Positions 10,321 through 19,103 of a stretch of DNA of 64,000 nucleotides are shown here, piece by piece. The stretch lies in assembly GCF_021432065.1 (NCBI RefSeq), contig NZ_CP090364.1, positions 186,001 to 250,000 of the forward strand. The letters are read 5' to 3'. Under the pieces are notes generated by a model, which saw nothing but the letters and a program-made list of their open reading frames with translations, did not search any database and was not told the DNA's origin. This DNA comes from Photobacterium sp. TLY01. GTDB taxonomy: Bacteria; Pseudomonadota; Gammaproteobacteria; Enterobacterales; Vibrionaceae. The position numbers and the translations under genes are program-made. The first letter of the stretch is position 1. Every line of letters begins with the position of its first letter.

Positions 10321-10745
10321 AAGTTGTCCTCTCCATAATGTGAACAATCTGAAAATGTAGACCAATTACCTCAACATCCGGCTTTAAAGCCGCTTCCAGG
10401 GGCTCAGGTAAGGAGTCAGGTCGGTAATTTTACTACAAAATTACCGCTTCTTTGTAGTTCAGATCAAACATTGCTGTAAATGGTTTGTTATCTTGACCTC
10501 CTAGAATATATGCATTTCCCCGGAGTAACGTAAGAGCTGAGCATACGTTTTTTTCTATTGTAGTTATCGGCGGCGCCTTGCGATATGTGGTTTATTGCGC
10601 ACAAAGCAGTGAGCCGTAACGCGTAAATGTGGCGGGTGGCTGTACTTCATTCCGGCCACAGGTATACTCAGTTTCCTTAATTTTGGTTGAATCTTACCCC
10701 TGTGCGGGAATCCGGCAGGCAGTCAAGGTGAATAGAGCGAAAATC
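10321..10745. other. Divergent intergenic region gpmM/yibN
   Basis: This 425-base region separates the two divergent genes and must hold both promoters. It contains a 14-base palindrome CGGCTTTAAAGCCG (10379-10392) and a larger perfect inverted repeat at 10422-10446, listed separately. I see no convincing small coding sequence; an open frame running into yibN from 10629 lacks a ribosome-binding site and family similarity. Confidence 0.6.
10422..10446. repeat. Perfect 10-base inverted repeat
   Basis: CGGTAATTTT and AAAATTACCG are exact complements separated by ACTAC. No T-run follows on the plus strand and none on the minus strand, so it does not look like an intrinsic terminator. It could be an operator for gpmM or a stem in the gpmM leader RNA, about 100 bases upstream of its start codon. 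Confidence 0.6.
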
Positions 10746-11180
10746 ATGCAGCAATTCATAGAGTTTGTTACGAGTAATCCTATTTTGTCACTGGTCTGGG
10801 TTGGCCTGGTTCTGGCCCTGATCGCTTCCATGGTGAAGCAAAAAACTGCGGGTTATGCCGTGGTCACCCCGAATCAGGCGACAATACTGGTCAATCGTGA
10901 AGACGGCGTTTTTGTCGATATTCGCAGCAAAGATGAGTTCCAGCGTGGCCACATTGCAGGCGCACTTCACATTTTACCAAGCGAAATTAAAGCCGAGAAC
11001 TTTGGACAGCTTGAAAAGTATAAGTCAGCCCCCATCATTGTGGTATGCAAAACAGGTCAGACGGCGCAGGAAAGCGCCAGCCTGCTGCACAAAGCGGGTT
11101 ACGCCAAGGTGAGCCTGCTGAAGGACGGATTGATTTCCTGGAATGAGGCCAATTTGCCTCTGGTGCAGGGAAAGAAATAA
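10746..11180 (+). CDS. yibN: Membrane-anchored rhodanese-like protein (YibN)
   Basis: Single-pass membrane protein of 144 residues with an N-terminal transmembrane helix (about residues 11-30) and a cytoplasmic rhodanese domain from about 45. The active-site loop is CKTGQTA with the catalytic cysteine at 101, so sulfur transfer or a persulfide-carrying role is possible. The start at MQQFIEF gives the same length as E. coli YibN. It precedes secB by 112 bases, matching the conserved order yibN-secB-gpsA-cysE. The physiological substrate is not known to me. Confidence 0.9.
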   Translation: MQQFIEFVTSNPILSLVWVGLVLALIASMVKQKTAGYAVVTPNQATILVNREDGVFVDIRSKDEFQRGHIAGALHILPSEIKAENFGQLEKYKSAPIIVVCKTGQTAQESASLLHKAGYAKVSLLKDGLISWNEANLPLVQGKK

Positions 11181-11292
11181 GTGCTTTGAACTCTCAGGTG
11201 GCTGACAGCGTCAGCTGCCCTTTATTTCAGGCCGGAAACTTCCGGTAAAAATGACAGATTTCTGAACGAAATCATCAAAAAAGGACAATATC

Positions 11293-11763
11293 ATGGCTGA
11301 AGCAGCGACCAACGAAGCGCAACAGAACTTCCAAATCCAACGCATTTTCCTGAAAGACGTGTCTTTCGAAGCGCCGAGCTCGCCGGAAATGTTCCAGAAA
11401 GAGTGGAACCCGGAAGTGAAATTGGATCTGGATACGCAGAGTCGTGAGCTGGCGGAAGGTGTGTACGAAGTGGTACTGCGCCTGACAGTCACAGTGAACA
11501 ATGCTTCTGAAGCGGCGTTCCTGTGTGAAGTTCAGCAAGGCGGTATTTTCTCTGTCGCTGGCATGGAAGCGCCACAACTGGCCCATTGCCTGGGCGCATT
11601 CTGCCCGAATATTTTGTTCCCGTACGCACGTGAAACAATTTCCAGCCTGGTGGTGAAAGGTACTTTCCCGCAGTTGAACCTCGCGCCAGTGAACTTTGAT
11701 GCCCTGTTCATGAACTACCTGCAAAGCCAGGCGGAAGGAAACCAGGAAAGCACGCAAGCCTGA
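11293..11763 (+). CDS. secB: Protein-export chaperone SecB
   Basis: Tetrameric cytoplasmic chaperone that keeps presecretory proteins unfolded and delivers them to SecA. The 156-residue protein shows the SecB core ([20 protein letters not shown], then EVVLRLTVT and [10 protein letters not shown]) and the acidic, substrate-binding surface expected of the family. A strong AAGGACA ribosome-binding site lies before the ATG. gpsA starts 13 bases after its stop, so the two are almost certainly cotranscribed. Confidence 0.98.
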   Translation: MAEAATNEAQQNFQIQRIFLKDVSFEAPSSPEMFQKEWNPEVKLDLDTQSRELAEGVYEVVLRLTVTVNNASEAAFLCEVQQGGIFSVAGMEAPQLAHCLGAFCPNILFPYARETISSLVVKGTFPQLNLAPVNFDALFMNYLQSQAEGNQESTQA

Positions 11764-11776
11764 TTGGCAACAACGT

Positions 11777-12793
11777 ATGACCTCAATCACTGATAACGCA
11801 ATCACGATGACAGTACTGGGTGCCGGTTCTTACGGCACCTCGCTGGCCATCTCGCTGGCCCGTAATGGCGCAAATGTCATTTTATGGGGCCATAATCCTG
11901 CGCATATGGCGCAGCTGGAAGCCGATCGGGCCAACGAGGCATTTCTGCCCGGGGTGGCCTTTCCGGAGTCGCTGATCCTGAGTGTGGATCTGGAAGCCGC
12001 CGTCAAGGCCAGTCGCGATTTACTGCTGGTGGTGCCCAGTCATGCTTTTGCCGATGTGCTGAAACAGATGAAGCCCTTCCTGCGGGAGGATTCCCGGATC
12101 TGCTGGGCCACCAAAGGTCTGGAGCCGGAAACCGGACGTCTGTTGCAGGATGTTGCCCATGAAATCCTGGGTGAAGAGATACCGTTAGCGGTGCTCTCCG
12201 GGCCGACGTTCGCCAAAGAGCTGGCTGCCGGTTTGCCGACCGCAATTGCGGTGTCGTCACCGGACGCCGGGTTTGTCAAAGATCTGCAGGATAAAATTCA
12301 CTGCGATAAAAGCTTCCGGGTCTACAGCAATAACGATTTCATCGGCATGCAGCTGGGCGGTGCGGTGAAGAACGTGATTGCGATTGGTGCCGGTATGTCG
12401 GACGGGATTGGCTATGGTGCCAATGCCCGCACTGCGCTGATCACCCGAGGTCTGGCCGAGATGTGCCGTCTGGGTGCGGCGCTGGGTGCGCAGCCGGAAA
12501 CCTTCATGGGCATGGCTGGGCTGGGCGATCTGGTGCTGACCTGTACCGACAACCAGTCGCGCAACCGCCGTTTTGGTTTGGCGCTGGGGCAGGGCAAGCA
12601 GGTTGATGAAGCGCAGCAAAGTATCGGCCAGGTGGTTGAAGGTTATCGCAACACCAAGGAAGTCTGGGTGCTTGCCCAGCGCTTTGGGGTCGATATGCCG
12701 ATCACCGAGCAGATTTACCAGGTGCTATATCAGGGTAAGGATGCGCGTGAGGCTGCCAGAGATCTGCTGGCACGGGCTAAGAAAGACGAGTAA
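11777..12793 (+). CDS. gpsA: Glycerol-3-phosphate dehydrogenase [NAD(P)+]
   Basis: Reduces dihydroxyacetone phosphate to sn-glycerol 3-phosphate for phospholipid synthesis. The 338-residue protein has the N-terminal Rossmann motif [10 protein letters not shown], the LSGPTFAKE block, and the [12 protein letters not shown] segment with the catalytic lysine. Length matches the family. The ATG at 11777 gives ten residues before the MTVLGAG core, close to the E. coli protein; its ribosome-binding site is weak, consistent with translation following secB. A terminator separates it from cysE. Confidence 0.97.
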   Translation: MTSITDNAITMTVLGAGSYGTSLAISLARNGANVILWGHNPAHMAQLEADRANEAFLPGVAFPESLILSVDLEAAVKASRDLLLVVPSHAFADVLKQMKPFLREDSRICWATKGLEPETGRLLQDVAHEILGEEIPLAVLSGPTFAKELAAGLPTAIAVSSPDAGFVKDLQDKIHCDKSFRVYSNNDFIGMQLGGAVKNVIAIGAGMSDGIGYGANARTALITRGLAEMCRLGAALGAQPETFMGMAGLGDLVLTCTDNQSRNRRFGLALGQGKQVDEAQQSIGQVVEGYRNTKEVWVLAQRFGVDMPITEQIYQVLYQGKDAREAARDLLARAKKDE

Positions 12794-12828
12794 TTGATTG
12801 GACAATTGCTCGGAAGCAAAAGATACAG

Positions 12829-12859
12829 CGCGGGCACTCAAGCCCGCGTTGTTTTTTTT
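12829..12859 (+). terminator. Terminator after gpsA
   Basis: CGCGGGC pairs with GCCCGCG around ACTCAA and is followed by a T-rich run (TTGTTTTTTTT). It separates secB-gpsA from cysE, although readthrough to cysE is possible. Confidence 0.85.
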
Positions 12860-12962
12860 GCTGAGAAGTTTAAAGTGATAACCATGATCAGCAGTCGAGA
12901 CTCATCCGGTGAGTAGGGTGCAGGCTATGGTGCAAACACATCAAGGATATACAGGGGACGAC

Positions 12963-13784
12963 GTGAGGGAGTGTCAACAGCAAGCCGTCTGGGAGACGAT
13001 TAAGCAAGAGGCCAAGGTGCTGACTGAGCAGGAACCGATGCTGGCCAGTTTTTACCATGCCACGATTATTAAGCACGATAATCTGGGTGCCGCACTCAGC
13101 TATATACTGGCGAATAAGCTGGCCACGCCTTCCATGCCTGCGATGGCCGTGCGGGAAGTGGTGGAAGAAGCCTATATCGCAGACAGTATGCTGACGGAAT
13201 CGGCGGCCTGCGATATTCGCGCTGTGGTTGACCGTGACCCTGCGATTAACAAATTTTCTGTGCCGCTTCTTTATCTGAAGGGCTTTCACGCTTTGCAGGG
13301 CTATCGGGTTGCCAACTGGCTGTGGAAACAAAAGCGCGAAGCACTGGCTATTTATCTGCAAAACCAAATCTCAGTCACCTGTCAGGTGGATGTGCATCCG
13401 GCGGCCCGAATTGGCCAGGGCATCATGTTTGACCATGCCACAGGTATCGTTATTGGTGAGACGGCAATTATCGAAAACGATGTGTCTATCTTGCAGGATG
13501 TAACGCTGGGCGGGACAGGCAAAGAGTGCGGCGACCGTCACCCGAAAATTCGTGAAGGGGTGATGATAGGCGCTGGTGCCAAAGTGCTGGGGAATATTGA
13601 AGTGGGTGAGGGCGCCAAGATTGGTTCTGGCTCTGTGGTGCTGGCCCCTGTGCCGCCTCACACCACAGTGGCGGGTGTACCGGCGAAAATTGTCGGTCGT
13701 CCGAGCAGCGACAAACCATCAATGGATATGGATCAGCAGTTCAACGGTATTTATCAGACCTTTATTGCCGGTGACGGCATCTGA
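12963..13784 (+). CDS. cysE: Serine O-acetyltransferase
   Basis: Acetylates L-serine from acetyl-CoA, the committed step to cysteine. The protein has the N-terminal SATase helical domain (about 1-140) followed by left-handed beta-helix hexapeptide repeats with DHATGIVIGET and the GGTGKECGDRHPK acetyl-CoA loop. The C-terminal DGI is the tail that binds CysK in the cysteine synthase complex. I chose the GTG at 12963 because AGGGG precedes it and it gives 273 residues, identical to E. coli CysE and aligned from the first residue. In-frame starts at 12927 (ATG) and 12909 (GTG) would add 12 or 18 residues with no family counterpart. Confidence 0.93.
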   Translation: MRECQQQAVWETIKQEAKVLTEQEPMLASFYHATIIKHDNLGAALSYILANKLATPSMPAMAVREVVEEAYIADSMLTESAACDIRAVVDRDPAINKFSVPLLYLKGFHALQGYRVANWLWKQKREALAIYLQNQISVTCQVDVHPAARIGQGIMFDHATGIVIGETAIIENDVSILQDVTLGGTGKECGDRHPKIREGVMIGAGAKVLGNIEVGEGAKIGSGSVVLAPVPPHTTVAGVPAKIVGRPSSDKPSMDMDQQFNGIYQTFIAGDGI

Positions 13785-13819
13785 GTGCGATTGCCCTCGC
13801 TGATTTTCAGTCAGTGTAC

Positions 13820-13843
13820 AAGGGAGCTTCGGCTCCCTTTTTG
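13820..13843. terminator. Bidirectional terminator between cysE and trmL
   Basis: AAGGGAGC and GCTCCCTT flank a TTCG tetraloop, with T residues on the plus side. It lies between convergent genes and probably serves cysE mainly. Confidence 0.85.
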
Positions 13844-13855
13844 TCACTGAAGGGG

Positions 13856-14320
13856 TTATTTTGCCCCGGCAAAATCAAACTGGCGCCAGGCTTCATAGGC
13901 AATGATGGCGGCCGCATTGGAGAGGTTCAGGCTGCGGCTGTCCGGATGCATCGGGATGCGCAGCCGTTGCGTTGCTGGCAGGCTTTCAATGATGTCCGCC
14001 GGCAAACCGCGGGTTTCCGGGCCGAACAGCAGGATGTCGCCATCCGCAAACTGGGCCTGAGTATGGTACTGGGTGGCTTTGGTGGTGCAGGCAAACAGGC
14101 GGCGACCGGCAGTGGCGGCCAGAAAGGCCTCAAAGTTGGCGTGACGATGCACATGGGCCAGATCGTGGTAATCCAGGCCGGCACGGCGTAATTTTTTCTC
14201 TTCCAGATCAAAGCCTAATGGCTCAATCAGATGCAGATGCGCACCGCAATTGGCGCACAGGCGAATAATGTTGCCCGTATTGGGCGCAATTTCAGGTTCG
14301 TACAGAGCAATATCAAACAT
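13856..14320 (-). CDS. trmL: tRNA (cytidine(34)-2'-O)-methyltransferase
   Basis: SPOUT-class methyltransferase (YibK) that 2'-O-methylates the wobble base of leucine tRNAs using S-adenosylmethionine. The 154-residue protein shows the family opening [21 protein letters not shown] and the knot-forming SAM-binding segments [10 protein letters not shown] and [16 protein letters not shown]. Length is standard for TrmL. It is convergent with cysE, its usual neighbour in gammaproteobacteria. The accessory operon begins just beyond its 5' end. Confidence 0.96.
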   Translation of the reverse strand: MFDIALYEPEIAPNTGNIIRLCANCGAHLHLIEPLGFDLEEKKLRRAGLDYHDLAHVHRHANFEAFLAATAGRRLFACTTKATQYHTQAQFADGDILLFGPETRGLPADIIESLPATQRLRIPMHPDSRSLNLSNAAAIIAYEAWRQFDFAGAK

Positions 14321-14376
14321 GGTCAGGCTACAACAGCGGTAAAAACACTATTGTAGCCTGCCTTGATAGCTGGGGA

Positions 14377-15117
14377 CTAGTGCTGCGCTGCTGCCCATGA
14401 CAAGAGCGTATTGAGCATCAGGATCAGCCCGACGGCCAGCAGAACGCCAAACACCAGCTTGCTGAAGTGCGCCTGATCGATACGGTGATGCAGCCGGTTA
14501 CCGACCCATGCGCCGATGCCGACACAGGGCGCCAGCCAGAGCAAGGTTTCCCGGTAGGGTGCCAGTTCGCCGGCCTGCAGGAAATAGATCGTCAGGCAGC
14601 CATTGAGGCAGAGCCAGACTGTCAGTAAGGTGGCTCTGAACTGGGTTTTATCCAGCGAGGTGCGGGCCAGCGCATACACCAGCAGCGGGCCGCCGGACGC
14701 GAACAAGCCATGGGTGATCCCGGCTGCCGTAATGGTAGAGTGCCGCCGCAGTGCAGGCATCTCAGCCGCCGCAGGTTGCAGCAGGGCACGGGCGGCAAAC
14801 CAGATGATGAGGCCGGCAAATAAAGTTTTGCTGAGTAACTCTGGCAGATAGGGGGTTAGCAAAACACCGATGGCAGTACCGGTCAGCATCATGGGCAAAA
14901 CAGTACGCAACAGAAACCTGAACTGAATATGCTGTCGCAGACGCCAGGTCATGGGTGCTGTCATCAGCAGATTCAAGGGCACCAGAATATGCACCAGGGG
15001 ATCGATCTCCATCACCAGCGCGCCCAGCGACAGCGCCAGCACGATACTGCCAAATCCCGTCATGGCTTCAATGCCAAAGGCCAGAATAATCGCTATCCCC
15101 AGCCACACCAGTGTCAT
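14377..15117 (-). CDS. TauE/SafE family membrane permease
   Basis: Predicted inner-membrane transporter of 246 residues with about seven or eight hydrophobic segments and the duplicated TauE/SafE topology. It opens with a glycine-rich first helix (AMTGFGSIVLALSLGAL). Characterised relatives export sulfite or other sulfur-containing anions such as sulfoacetate, but the family is broad and the substrate here is unknown. Its ATG overlaps the stop of the upstream SDR gene by four bases (ATGA), making it the last gene of a five-gene translationally linked operon. The context suggests export of a product of the oxidoreductases encoded upstream; this is inference. Confidence 0.8.
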   Translation of the reverse strand: MTLVWLGIAIILAFGIEAMTGFGSIVLALSLGALVMEIDPLVHILVPLNLLMTAPMTWRLRQHIQFRFLLRTVLPMMLTGTAIGVLLTPYLPELLSKTLFAGLIIWFAARALLQPAAAEMPALRRHSTITAAGITHGLFASGGPLLVYALARTSLDKTQFRATLLTVWLCLNGCLTIYFLQAGELAPYRETLLWLAPCVGIGAWVGNRLHHRIDQAHFSKLVFGVLLAVGLILMLNTLLSWAAAQH

Positions 15118-15908
15118 GACTTCACCTCAAGCTCAGTGGCAAATTTCCGGGACATCAGGTGCAGGAACACCCGTGGCAGCAGGCGGTAGAGCAAGCTGGA
15201 GAAATGGGTGAAGCGATCCGGGAACAAGCGCTCTTTGTGTTGCGCAATAGCGGCAAATATCTGCTCGGCCATCCATGAGCTGGTACGCATTTTGCCGACC
15301 ATTGAGCGTTTGTGGCGGCTGCGTCCCCCGTCGCCATTGAGGGCATTCTGTTCGATGGGCGTATCAAGAAAGCTGGGATAAACCATCAGTACCGTCACGC
15401 CATCCTGTCGCATTTCGGCCCGGAAAGTTTCAAAGTACTGGTGCAGGGCGGATTTAGAGGCGCAGTAACCGGCACGCCCCATCACTGGCATCCAGCCTGC
15501 CATTGAACTGATGTTGACCACTTTGGCCTGATGCTGCACCAGCAGCGGCAGCAGCCCTTGAGTCAGGCGGACCGGCGCAAAGAAGTTGACCGCCATGACT
15601 TTTTCGATCACCGCCGGTTGCGTGATACGGGACAGCGAACGGTGGGTGATTCCGGCATTGTTGATCAGCAGCGCAATCTCAGGCTCGTGCTGCCGGATAT
15701 CGGCAATCAGCGTATTCACGGCATGGCTGTCGGCGAGATCGCAGACAAAGCTCTGGCTGTCTTCCAGCGTGGCGGCCAGTTCTGTCAGCTTGTCTTCGTC
15801 CCTGTCGATCAGATACAGCCGGTAGTGATATGACAGCCGAATGGCCAGATCGCGACCCAGCCCTGAGGCGGCACCGGTGAGGATGGCAACTGGTTTGTGC
15901 TCAGTCAT
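15114..15908 (-). CDS. Classical short-chain dehydrogenase/reductase
   Basis: NAD(P)-dependent oxidoreductase of 264 residues. The cofactor motif TGAASGLG lies at residues 11-18, NNAG at 83-86, and the catalytic set is Ser134/135 with Tyr148 and Lys152 (YCASK). An Asp after the second beta strand (LIDRDED) suggests NAD(H) preference. The tail beyond residue 215 is basic and hydrophobic (RLLPRVFLHLM), as in SDRs that associate with membranes or long-chain substrates. It overlaps the neighbouring genes by 8 bases upstream and 4 downstream. The substrate is unknown; SDRs next to FMO genes often act on the alcohol, aldehyde or ketone partner of the oxygenation reaction. Confidence 0.85.
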   Translation of the reverse strand: MTEHKPVAILTGAASGLGRDLAIRLSYHYRLYLIDRDEDKLTELAATLEDSQSFVCDLADSHAVNTLIADIRQHEPEIALLINNAGITHRSLSRITQPAVIEKVMAVNFFAPVRLTQGLLPLLVQHQAKVVNISSMAGWMPVMGRAGYCASKSALHQYFETFRAEMRQDGVTVLMVYPSFLDTPIEQNALNGDGGRSRHKRSMVGKMRTSSWMAEQIFAAIAQHKERLFPDRFTHFSSLLYRLLPRVFLHLMSRKFATELEVKS

Positions 15909-16854
15909 GCGAACACCCCCTGGCCGGGATCAACCCTTGCTGGCTGGCATAAAATTCGAAGACTTCCAGCGAGGTTTTTTTCGGGATATAGCCAAAATCA
16001 AATTTCAGCGCGTAGTTTGCCAGCACAGGTCGATAGCGAAGAAAATCCAGCTGCTCGGGGCCGTATTGGGTCAAACGCAGCAGCTTGCCGATCCGCAGGG
16101 CGGTTTTCAGCAGCCAGGCTGGTAAATCCCGGGTGTCTTTGCCGAGAATATCGGCGATCTGGTGGACACTGAGGGCGCCGTCGCCCGCCAGGTTGAATTG
16201 CCCGGATTTATTCTGGCTGACCCCTTCGGTGATGATATCGATCACGTCCTGATCCCAGATGAAGACAAACGGCGACGGCGAGCCTTTGATGGCCAGTAAT
16301 TTGTCTTTGCGGAACAGATCCGTGATCAGGTTGTTGGTTTCAGCCCCCAGCACAGTGCCCGGGCGCAGGATCAGCTGTTGCAGTTCCGGGTAGGCGACAC
16401 GGTATGTGGCCAGCATCTCTTCCACCAGGCGTTTGTGGTAGCTGTAGGAAAAATGCCGGTTGCCCCGCAGCGGGTCGGACTCACGCAGCCACTCGGCATT
16501 GTCGGCATGATAGCCGTACGCAGCGCCGCTGCTGGTGACCGTCAGATGGGCGACCTGATGATTGATACAGGCTTTGAGCAGATTTTCTGTCCCGTTGACA
16601 TCAATGTCGTAGTCTCTGTCCCGGTCACGGGAGGGCTGCACTATGCTGGCCAGATGGATCACATGGCTGATGCGATGCCGGCCAATGAAATCACTCAGCG
16701 CAGCAGAGCGAATGTCCATTTTCTGATAGGTAATCCCCTCAGGCTGAGCGTCCTGAATATCTATGCCAAATACCTCGGCGTGCCGGGCGAGGCGCACGCT
16801 GAGCTGCCGGCCCAGATAGCCCTGGCAGCCGGTGATTAAAATTCGCTGCGTCAT
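15901..16854 (-). CDS. NAD-dependent epimerase/dehydratase family protein (extended SDR)
   Basis: Extended short-chain dehydrogenase of 317 residues with the GxxGxxG motif GCQGYLG at residues 9-15, an acidic residue after strand 2 (GIDIQD) favouring NAD, and the catalytic Tyr137/Lys141 pair (YSYHK) preceded by the TSSGAAYG serine segment. The substrate cannot be read from the sequence; members act on nucleotide sugars but also on sterols and other alcohols. It overlaps the transporter gene upstream by four bases (ATGA) and the classical SDR gene downstream by eight. Its company (monooxygenase, SDR, BASS transporter) argues against a role in LPS sugar synthesis. Confidence 0.83.
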   Translation of the reverse strand: MTQRILITGCQGYLGRQLSVRLARHAEVFGIDIQDAQPEGITYQKMDIRSAALSDFIGRHRISHVIHLASIVQPSRDRDRDYDIDVNGTENLLKACINHQVAHLTVTSSGAAYGYHADNAEWLRESDPLRGNRHFSYSYHKRLVEEMLATYRVAYPELQQLILRPGTVLGAETNNLITDLFRKDKLLAIKGSPSPFVFIWDQDVIDIITEGVSQNKSGQFNLAGDGALSVHQIADILGKDTRDLPAWLLKTALRIGKLLRLTQYGPEQLDFLRYRPVLANYALKFDFGYIPKKTSLEVFEFYASQQGLIPARGCSHD

Positions 16855-17777
16855 AAGGTCCCTTTATGCTGTTCGCGCGTGGATGAAACAGGTGAGGTGA
16901 GGGCGGCGTGGCGGTGATCCAGGCGGTGCCAGCAATAGCACAGTCCCATGCCACTGATCAGATGCCAGATCCCCCAGCCTGCGGCAATAATGGCCATCCC
17001 GGTCAGATCGCCGAAAAAGGTGAAAATGATGCCCAGTCCCAGGCCGGAATTCTGCAGCCCGACTTCCAGTGTGATCGCCCGGCGATCGGCAACCGGCAGT
17101 TTCATGACCCGGGCACAGAGCCAGCCGATCCCCAGCGCCAGGGCATTGTGGACAATCACCGCCAGCAGGAAAACACTGGCACCGGCAATAAAGCGCGGCC
17201 AGTTACTGACCAACGCAATCGCCACAAAGCTGAACAGAGTGAGCAGCGAGATGATGCGGAAAAAGGGCTCGCTGCGTTTGGCAAAACCGGGGGCTATCTG
17301 GCTGCAGATCAGTCCGAGCGCCAGCGGTAACGCCAGCACCAGTGCCACCATCATCAACAGACTTTCCGGCGGCACGGCAATTTGCTTCAGCAACTGGGCC
17401 GTCTGCGGGTTCATGCCGGCATAGAACATGAAATTAAAGGGGGTCATGAAGGCTGCGGCGACACTGGCGATTCCTGTCATACTGATGGACATCGCCGTAT
17501 TGCCTTTGGCCAGATAGGTGACGATATTGGAAAAGCTGCCGCCGGGGCAACTGGCCACCAGGATTAAGCCCAAGGCCACTTCGGCGGGCATGGGCACCAG
17601 CAGAGTAAGCAGCCAGGTCAGCGCCGGCATCAGCACAAACTGGGCCGCCAGTCCGGTCAGGGGGCCTTTGGGCTGGCGGATGACCTGGCGGAAATCGGCC
17701 GGCTTGAGGCTCAGGGCGATGCCAAACATCATCATGGCCAGGATCAGATTCAGTAACAGCAGGCTCGTGCTCGACAT
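16851..17777 (-). CDS. Bile acid:sodium symporter family (BASS) transporter
   Basis: Membrane protein of 308 residues with about nine or ten hydrophobic helices. It shows family hallmarks: the unwound-helix region SCPGGSFSNIVTYLAKG in the first repeat and LEVGLQNSGLGLGI in the second, which in structurally studied homologues form the sodium and substrate crossover. BASS proteins import organic anions such as bile acids, pyruvate or pantoate. The substrate here is unknown. The start codon abuts the stop of the monooxygenase gene (TGA then ATG), so it is translated with it. I infer it imports the compound handled by the operon's oxidoreductases. Confidence 0.85.
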   Translation of the reverse strand: MSSTSLLLLNLILAMMMFGIALSLKPADFRQVIRQPKGPLTGLAAQFVLMPALTWLLTLLVPMPAEVALGLILVASCPGGSFSNIVTYLAKGNTAMSISMTGIASVAAAFMTPFNFMFYAGMNPQTAQLLKQIAVPPESLLMMVALVLALPLALGLICSQIAPGFAKRSEPFFRIISLLTLFSFVAIALVSNWPRFIAGASVFLLAVIVHNALALGIGWLCARVMKLPVADRRAITLEVGLQNSGLGLGIIFTFFGDLTGMAIIAAGWGIWHLISGMGLCYCWHRLDHRHAALTSPVSSTREQHKGTL

Positions 17778-19103
17778 TCAGCGCTCCCATTGCAGCTGGC
17801 GCATTTCGCGGTTCAGTGCCGCCAGGTAATCGGCTTTGTGTACATAGTAGGCCATCCGCTCCAGGTTGAGATATGCAATGCCGCCGTCAATTCTGCGGCT
17901 CGCCTGCTGGCGGACTTTGTTCATAAATTTTTCCGCTTCGGCCGGTTTCTCATGGCGTGCCCGGATGAAACGGGCTACCAGCTGCGCCTGATCATCACGT
18001 CCCTGCCAGCCAAGCCCTGAGGCTTCCACCATGCCCATCACAAACAGGTTGTCATGCTGCGGGGTGAACATATTGAGGTACAGGCTGGGCGCATCGCCGT
18101 CCCAGTTCAGGTGCCGACGGTCGATAAAGGGATAATGCAGCGAATAGCCGGTGGCCTCAAGGATCAGATCATACTCTGCTTCCTGCCCGTCCTGGAAGCG
18201 GGCGCCATTGGGCAGTAACTGCTCAATCGATGGCCGCACGCCAATATCACCGTGCCCGATGTGGTGCAGGAACATGGAATTGACCACAGGGTGGGATTCG
18301 TACATGCGGTAGTCGGGATCCGGCAGACCAAACTGACTGGGCTTGCCGGAAATCAGTCTGACCAGGGTGCCGTCGACGAGCTGTTTCAGCCGGTTCGGTA
18401 AGCGCACTTTCCCCCCCAGAGTATCTGTGGGGACGCCCGCCACAAATTTAGGCAGGAAGTAATATCCCCGGCGGATCACCATGTCAACTGAGCGGGCGCG
18501 ATGCACGGCATCGACTGCAATGTCGCAGGCACTGTTCCCGCAGCCGACAATCAGGACCCGTTTTCCGGCAAAGACCTCGGCGCTTTTATAATCGCTGCTG
18601 TGAAATTGCTCGCCCCGGAATTCGCCGTCAAAGTTGCCCCGTCTGGGGTGATGCAGCGTACCATTGGCCAGCAGTACCCCGGATGCCATCAGGGTAAAGG
18701 TCTCATCATGCTGGCGGTAGGTGACCAGCCAGTTGCCCTGACAAGGCTCGACCTTCTCCACCCAGGCGTGAAAGCGATAATGGCCATAGAGATTAAAATG
18801 CCGCGCATAATCCTGAAAATAGCGGCACAGCTGATCATGTTTCGGATAGGTGGCCACATGATCCGCCATCGGAAAATCAGAGAACTCTGTCATTCGTTTG
18901 GAGGAAATCAGGTGAGCCGATTCATACATCGTACTGGTCGGGCTGCTGATGTCCCACAGTCCGCCGACATCGGCATGGGCTTCCAGCCCGATCACAGGCA
19001 ATCCTTGTTCGGCCAGGCGGCGTACTGTGCACAGGCCCATCGGGCCGGCGCCAATTACAACGTAGGGATGCATACTGAATGACTCTCTGTTTAGGTTCTG
19101 CAT
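17778..19103 (-). CDS. Flavin-containing monooxygenase-like NAD(P)/FAD oxidoreductase
   Basis: Class B flavoprotein of 441 residues. The FAD-binding motif GAGPMG lies at residues 18-23, the FMO identifying motif FxGxxxHSxxY at 162-172, and the NADP-binding GCGNSA at 187-192. A tyrosine closes the FMO motif where type I Baeyer-Villiger enzymes have tryptophan, so N- or S-oxygenation, or an atypical Baeyer-Villiger activity, is more likely. A start 30 bases further in (MHPYVVIGAG, at 19073) is equally plausible because neither start has a strong ribosome-binding site. It is first in the operon and divergent from the AraC gene. The gene content (FMO, SDR, divergent AraC) resembles the mymA/virS arrangement of mycobacteria. 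Confidence 0.85.
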   Translation of the reverse strand: MQNLNRESFSMHPYVVIGAGPMGLCTVRRLAEQGLPVIGLEAHADVGGLWDISSPTSTMYESAHLISSKRMTEFSDFPMADHVATYPKHDQLCRYFQDYARHFNLYGHYRFHAWVEKVEPCQGNWLVTYRQHDETFTLMASGVLLANGTLHHPRRGNFDGEFRGEQFHSSDYKSAEVFAGKRVLIVGCGNSACDIAVDAVHRARSVDMVIRRGYYFLPKFVAGVPTDTLGGKVRLPNRLKQLVDGTLVRLISGKPSQFGLPDPDYRMYESHPVVNSMFLHHIGHGDIGVRPSIEQLLPNGARFQDGQEAEYDLILEATGYSLHYPFIDRRHLNWDGDAPSLYLNMFTPQHDNLFVMGMVEASGLGWQGRDDQAQLVARFIRARHEKPAEAEKFMNKVRQQASRRIDGGIAYLNLERMAYYVHKADYLAALNREMRQLQWER

